From NCBI GenBank assembly GCA_025331435.1, contig JAIWNI010000327.1:1-11104 (forward strand): 11,104 nt of DNA, given 5' to 3'. The position numbers were made by a program, and so were the translations under genes. Each line of letters opens with the position of its first letter. Within the stretch, counting starts at the first letter, position 1. Positions 7,709-11,104 of this stretch are shown one piece after another. The stretch comes from Choanephora cucurbitarum. Taxonomy: Eukaryota; Mucoromycota; Mucoromycetes; Mucorales; Choanephoraceae. The notes beneath the pieces are model-generated. The model did no database searches and was not told the DNA's origin. It worked only from the letters and a program-made list of their open reading frames with translations.

Positions 7709-8261
7709 GTCGTCAATTATCGAGGCAATAGTGTTGGGGATTTACCTGTAGCTGTAGTAGCGCAGAACTATGAGAGAACGTTTGGTAGACACAGAAAGGT
7801 AGCAAGAGCGTTAGCGAGGTTAGACACTGTTGAAAAGAGAAAATAAAAAAGATTAAGTCAGTTTCAAGCCGAATAATGAAAGCCATTCTTCACTTACGTC
7901 AATAATATGCCTAAGATACTTGGCCAGGGGAGCGAGGCATCATAAGCAAGTTATTGGGGCCTAAAGAGGAATGTTAGGTTAATCACACTGGATATTATAC
8001 ATAGCATTTAAACACTTACACATAAAACAACCCATCAAACAAAGACTAGGCAGCAGTATCTATGAGACAAGAAGCTATAAGAGTTGATTAGAAAGTTTTA
8101 TGGATATTAGATGACTTTACGCTTACCTAAAACCATAGAAATACTAGATGCAATATCCCAACAGTAGTGGAGTGCATTCTATTAAGCCTATAATAAGGAA
8201 GCAATGAGTATAAAGAACAACAATATACTGAACAATCATTACCTTGGATATCATCAAACAT

Positions 8262-8549
8262 AAAAAAATTTTTTTTTCAAAAAGTGATTACCCAAATAGG
8301 TAATGTTTACAAGTCATTTACAAAAAAGATAGAAGACAAAAAGAAAAGGTGAAAAAATTTTTTGAAAGTAAAAAATAAAATATAATTTTTTGGCAGGAGT
8401 AATTTTCATCTTATACGCGGAGTTAGAGTTCGTCAGGCAGTGAAATATTTTTTTGGTTGGAAATAACGCCTTACTGACAAAGAATTTTTACTTTGCTTTT
8501 TTTCTAAAAAATATATACGTTTACTATTACGTTAAACACCTACTGATGA
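8262..8549. other. Stretch without a gene; small palindrome inside
   Basis: Homopolymer-rich sequence (A7, T9, repeated A runs). ATTACC-CAAATA-GGTAAT (8287-8304) is a six-base inverted repeat. It could lie in the promoter of the minus-strand unit starting at 8261, but no TATA or initiator can be assigned. Confidence 0.35.
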
Positions 8550-9119
8550 GTCGATAAAGTACAGCACACGTTAGTGATTTCAACTCAAAAACACGATAAT
8601 TCGAAAGAAGTAACAGCTTCGCACCACATGAGCTTTGGAAAGCAGAAAGAAAAGACTCTTTTAACAAATAAAAGAAACAGTTATAAATTCGACAAGTTTA
8701 GAGTGATTTGGGTTGACAAGTGGTTGCATGAGGACACATTTGGAGTAACCACCAACACAAAAGTTGCGTTCAGTACTGACAAGTACTACAGACCAACTCG
8801 TCGTCTTGTGATCGAACAGAACTTCTATACGTGTGCTGATTAGGAGGTAAGTGAGGTTATTGAGACAGAAATTGGCAAGAATCTCTGTGGAATGAACGAC
8901 ATCACGTATGGAATTGTTGGATATATACTAGGGAACTGTTGTTTATAATTAAAAGGATGCTATTACACCAAAATATGATTTAAGTATTTGCCTATGTTTA
9001 TTTGGACGTTTATCGAAGATAATGAGTTCGTATCTGTATGGAAAGGATGTGCGATAGAGGGATTTGGCTGAGAATAGTTGTCACTGAGTAGTGATATCGT
9101 TGAGGGGTTTTGTTGTTAA
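8550..9119 (+). pseudogene. Decayed protein-coding frame of unknown family
   Basis: One frame runs from after TGA 8547-8549 to TAA 9117-9119, interrupted by stops at 8841, 8946, 8976, 9069 and 9075, with no frame change. The first 97 codons are open and have good coding composition: a basic region (SFGKQKEKTLLTNKRNSYKF), then DKFRVIWVDKWLHEDTFG and YYRPTRRLVIEQNFYTC. After the first stop the same frame continues with EVSEVIETEIGKNLCGMNDI, then FKYLPMFIWTFIEDNEF and VSVWKGCAIEGFG. Aromatic and charged residues persisting over five stops argue for a real former gene rather than a chance frame. An in-frame ATG is at about 8628. GTAAGT at 8847 could be a donor, but a stop lies just before it. I do not recognise the family. 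Confidence 0.4.
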
Positions 9120-9675
9120 TTTAGTGATCAATTGTGTTGTAAAAGGACTTATTTGAGTGTTTAAATGTGGATGTAGTTCAGTTTTCACTGAATGTAGCTC
9201 TATATGCTCTTCACTATTTCGCTATTGTTCTGCATCTGGTTTTTTTTGCTTGAGGTTTCATCTTTAAACATATATTTTTGGTTTTTTCGAAATATTTTGT
9301 TACATATCATTTTTAAAATACTTTTTTGTTTCAAAGTACTTTGTTACATGTTATTTTTACTTTAAAGGGCCGTTACATGTTAATTTTTAAAATACATCAT
9401 TTTTTTCTTCATGACCTTTTAAACTCCTCAGCTTAAGAAAAATAAAATGGCAGCAGAATGTCCAGCAGTGATTTTTCCACTGCTAAAAATTTCAAAGTGC
9501 GAAAATCCTTCAAGCAGTGAAAATGTACTTGAAATTAGAAATGGTCATTAAACGATAAATATACATCCAAATTTGAATTTTTAAAAAGTTTCTGGCACCT
9601 GGAAGTATCCTCTACAAATCTAGCAAAAAAAATGTCAAACTCATTTATAAAATAAAAAAGTTAGATATTTCATCC
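9120..9675. other. Stretch without a gene; AGCAGTG hairpin inside
   Basis: AT-rich sequence in which TTACATRTYATTTTT-like strings recur around 9298-9390 (three loose copies of a GTTACAT...TTTT motif). AGCAGTG (9464-9470) pairs with CACTGCT (9478-9484) around a seven-base loop, and AGCAGTG recurs at 9513-9519. A 111-codon minus-strand frame (9976-9641) overlaps the right edge but has no recognised domain. Confidence 0.4.
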
Positions 9676-9716
9676 GGGAGGGGTCATCCCTCCCGTATAC
9701 GTGTCCGGTACGGGAG
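9676..9716. repeat. GC-rich palindromic cluster B (CTCCCGTA family)
   Basis: GGGAGGG (9676-9682) pairs with CCCTCCC (9688-9694) around GTCAT. CTCCCGTA (9690-9697) pairs with TACGGGAG (9709-9716). The string GGGTCAT followed by CCCTCCCGTA also occurs in cluster A at 7116-7137, with five extra bases between the two parts. The two clusters are therefore diverged copies of one motif in the same orientation. Confidence 0.75.
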
Positions 9717-9723
9717 CGAGCCG

Positions 9724-9742
9724 TTTGGTGTAGTGCACCAAA
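9724..9742. repeat. 7-base hairpin next to cluster B
   Basis: TTTGGTG (9724-9730) and CACCAAA (9736-9742) are exact complements around TAGTG. It lies eight bases after cluster B and may belong to the same structured unit. Confidence 0.55.
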
Positions 9743-10134
9743 GAGTGCTAGAAAGCAACACAACAAAAATAAATACACGTCACAGTTGATACGTTTGCAA
9801 TGCTTAAGTGTGAAATGGTTGTTCCTGATTATATGTTCAATAAATAGTAATAGCCGAGACTGGTATTCCTGTTGATTGAATTGCTGATTATTAAGTTTAT
9901 CTGTACTGACGGTTTGGTTCGGTATTTGTTTCAATATTCTGCTCTTTCTGTTATCAATTCTTTCTTCAGTTTTCAATGATTTCAGTTTTCAAATATCAAA
10001 TGTCAATTTTAATAAAATAATAATAAGCGATAAAAAGGATGAAGTATAATAATGTATAAAAAATAAAGTAATATATAGTCTTTCCTCTGACTTAGGCACA
10101 CCCCGCTTGACAATTACAAGGTCAGAAAGCAAGT
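9743..10134. other. Stretch without a supported gene
   Basis: AT-rich sequence with no promoter, RNA gene or splice pattern that I can support. The minus strand of its first part belongs to the unassigned 111-codon frame. Confidence 0.35.
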
Positions 10135-10162
10135 TCGGATCGGAACAGTCCGAGGAGTCCGA
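10135..10162. repeat. TCGGA/TCCGA palindromic cluster
   Basis: TCGGA occurs twice in tandem (10135-10144). After ACAG come TCCGA (10149-10153), GGAG and TCCGA (10158-10162). The two halves can pair as a bulged stem. It directly abuts CACTACA at 10163. Confidence 0.65.
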
Positions 10163-10203
10163 CACTACAAAAAAAAAGTTTCAAAAAATGGGTAAATATA
10201 CCC
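10163..10203 (+). mobile_element. Possible end of a CACTA-type (EnSpm-like) element
   Basis: The string CACTACAAAAAAAAAGTTT has the form of CACTA-transposon termini. It is followed at 10190-10203 by the inverted repeat GGGTA-AATA-TACCC, and then by a region with repeated short motifs in both orientations, which is usual behind CACTA ends. No matching TGTAGTG end with an adjacent T run is found to the right, so the element would be truncated or extend past the window. No transposase is visible. Confidence 0.2.
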
Positions 10204-10858
10204 CTTATTCGCCCTTTATTTGACAATTTCATTCAGACGCCCTACTCTGAAAGTTATATGAACATTCACATAAGGGGGCTGATAGAACATTTTATAACAG
10301 TTTTTTACTGCTTGAACAATTGTCAATCACAGCATCTAATTGTCATAAAACAGGTAAATACAGGCCTTGATGGCCAGTTTCTAAGCAGTGTCTTTTTGTC
10401 AATTAGACCATGTATTCACCCTTTGATTACTACTTTACATTGTCAATCACAGGCCTTCCCTTTATTTCCATTCGTCAAAAATTATCATTTTTGTTCATTT
10501 CAATTGCCTTTTTAGATTTTGTACATCTTTCGGATTTTGGATAGAGGTATTTCATAGGTTCCTTGGCGTTACATTTTACACAATTATTGAAACACACTTC
10601 TTTACGATTTGACCTTGGTTTAAAGATGTATCCTTTATTTGGCACATATTGCCTTCCTTTTTAGGCATTCTATTTTAGACATTGCACAATCGGAAATAGC
10701 ACTATAAATGGTGCAATAAAACGCTTGCTTATTCTCTTGTATTATTGGTTTATTTTAATAAAAAATTGTAGTATATATAGCCCAAATACTACTTCTATTC
10801 ATTGCTTCATTGGTGCTTTTTTTGGCTGGAAAATACCAGGATCCCTTCCCTTCCTTAC
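10204..10858. repeat. Region with repeated TTGTCAA motifs, no gene
   Basis: ATTGTCAATCACAG occurs at 10319-10332 and again exactly 120 bases later at 10439-10452. ACAGGCCTT occurs at about 10360 and 10449. Further TTGTCAA-like strings lie at about 10220 (inverted), 10397 and 10474. Beyond 10500 the plus strand is T-rich. No coding frame is convincing. Confidence 0.45.
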
Positions 10859-11037
10859 CTGTATACCTCCATACATTCAGCCACATTTTTGAATCCTGCT
10901 TTGCTACCACCTAGAATGCTGCTCTTGCTTGCAGCTTCTGAAAAGACTTGAATGGATGCGCATTGCAGGTTATTTCTTGAGCTAGGAATTAAGCTAGGAG
11001 AAAGGAGTCTCAGTAAAAGAGCAGCTAAATGAAGATA
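10859..11037 (-). pseudogene. Possible exon fragment of an unknown gene
   Basis: On the minus strand a frame is open from after TAA 11040-11038 for 59 codons and ends exactly at a good donor, AG-GTAAGG (intron would start at 10858). The protein-like part includes LQCASIQVFSEAASKSSILG and GFKNVAECMEVYR. No ATG lies at its beginning. TTTAG and CTAG acceptors occur upstream, so it would be an internal exon. No good acceptor for the following intron was found, and the family is not recognised. It may be a fragment or a decayed gene whose 5' part lies outside the window. Confidence 0.3.
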
Positions 11038-11104
11038 TTACTTCACACTATAAGTTTTATAAAATACAAATTAGTGCTTGATATTCATGAGTAGATTTAG
11101 AAAA

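Larger units (their letters stand above)
7397..8261 (-). other. Candidate spliced transcription unit with five introns and no open frame
   Basis: Reading the minus strand from ATG at 8261 there are five well-formed introns. They are 8242-8188 (GTAATG...TTATAG, 55 nt), 8126-8075 (GTAAGC...TTATAG, 52 nt, CTAAT branch), 8019-7961 (GTAAGT...CTTTAG, 59 nt, CCTAAC branch), 7897-7827 (GTAAGT...CAACAG, 71 nt, CTTAAT) and 7745-7689 (GTAAAT...TATTAG, 57 nt, ACTAAT). The exons between them are 61, 55, 63 and 81 bases. Splicing in any phase meets stops; from the ATG, MFDDIQG leads to a stop in the second exon. Another phase is the most protein-like (NALHYCWDIASSISMVL, then YDASLPWPSILGILL) but also has four stops. 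The last exon enters the 22-base tandem repeat, and AATAAA follows at 7402-7397. This is either a decayed multi-exon gene or a spliced non-coding RNA. No family was recognised. Confidence 0.5.

Noticed and set aside
8544..8610. CTGATGAG followed by a distant CGAAAG, resembling a hammerhead ribozyme core.
   Set aside because: No stem II pairs between the two conserved boxes, and the distance is far too long. The match is to short strings only.
9641..9976. 111-codon minus-strand frame with a hydrophobic segment near its middle.
   Set aside because: It runs through the GC-rich palindromes of cluster B, has no recognised domain, and shows no conserved coding feature beyond being open.
9729..10169. 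TGTAGTG (9729) and CACTACA (10163) as two ends of one CACTA element.
   Set aside because: The order is inverted: CACTA should come first and TAGTG last. The TAGTG here is also the loop of a separate hairpin.

Overview
The window looks like AT-rich nuclear DNA from an early-diverging fungus, most likely Mucoromycota. That is an inference. It rests on the fungal DDE_3-style Tc1/mariner transposase, on several candidate introns of about 52-71 bases with GTAAGT/GTATGT donors, and on a background of poly-purine tracts and decayed reading frames. There are no bacterial operons, no rRNA and no convincing tRNA. The region reads as gene-poor, repeat-rich accessory DNA, and no intact host gene is visible.

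The best-supported object is a complete DNA transposon at 3440-5276. It is flanked by TA target duplications and bounded by inverted repeats of 170 and 171 bases that differ by one substitution and one single-base indel. It encodes one Tc1/mariner-type transposase with a D-D-34-E triad. A one-base frame change falls inside the DNA-binding helix-turn-helix. Each inverted repeat is a ruler-like ladder: seven GCGC tetramers plus one GCGT/ACGC variant, spaced 20-22 bases apart (about two helical turns) and separated by T/A tracts. This arrangement is the most unusual thing in the window.

Left of the transposon, 1-3437 holds a decayed plus-strand frame at 79-438 with weak Gag-like character, then long AT-rich and pyrimidine-rich sequence in which I see no gene. 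Right of it, the minus strand carries what I read as a broken EngB/GTPBP8-type GTPase (6212-6994) whose P-loop is destroyed. Next, also on the minus strand, is a candidate spliced transcription unit (8261 down to 7397). It has five well-formed introns, stop codons in every frame, a degenerate 22-base tandem repeat in its last exon and an AATAAA signal beyond the repeat.

Further right are a decayed plus-strand coding frame (8550-9119) and two related GC-rich palindromic clusters about 2.6 kb apart (7101-7175 and 9676-9716). A CACTA-like terminus with repeated short motifs behind it starts at 10163. A possible minus-strand exon lies at 10859-11037. Only the transposon is functionally interpretable as a unit. 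The rest looks like a graveyard of decayed genes and repeat ends.
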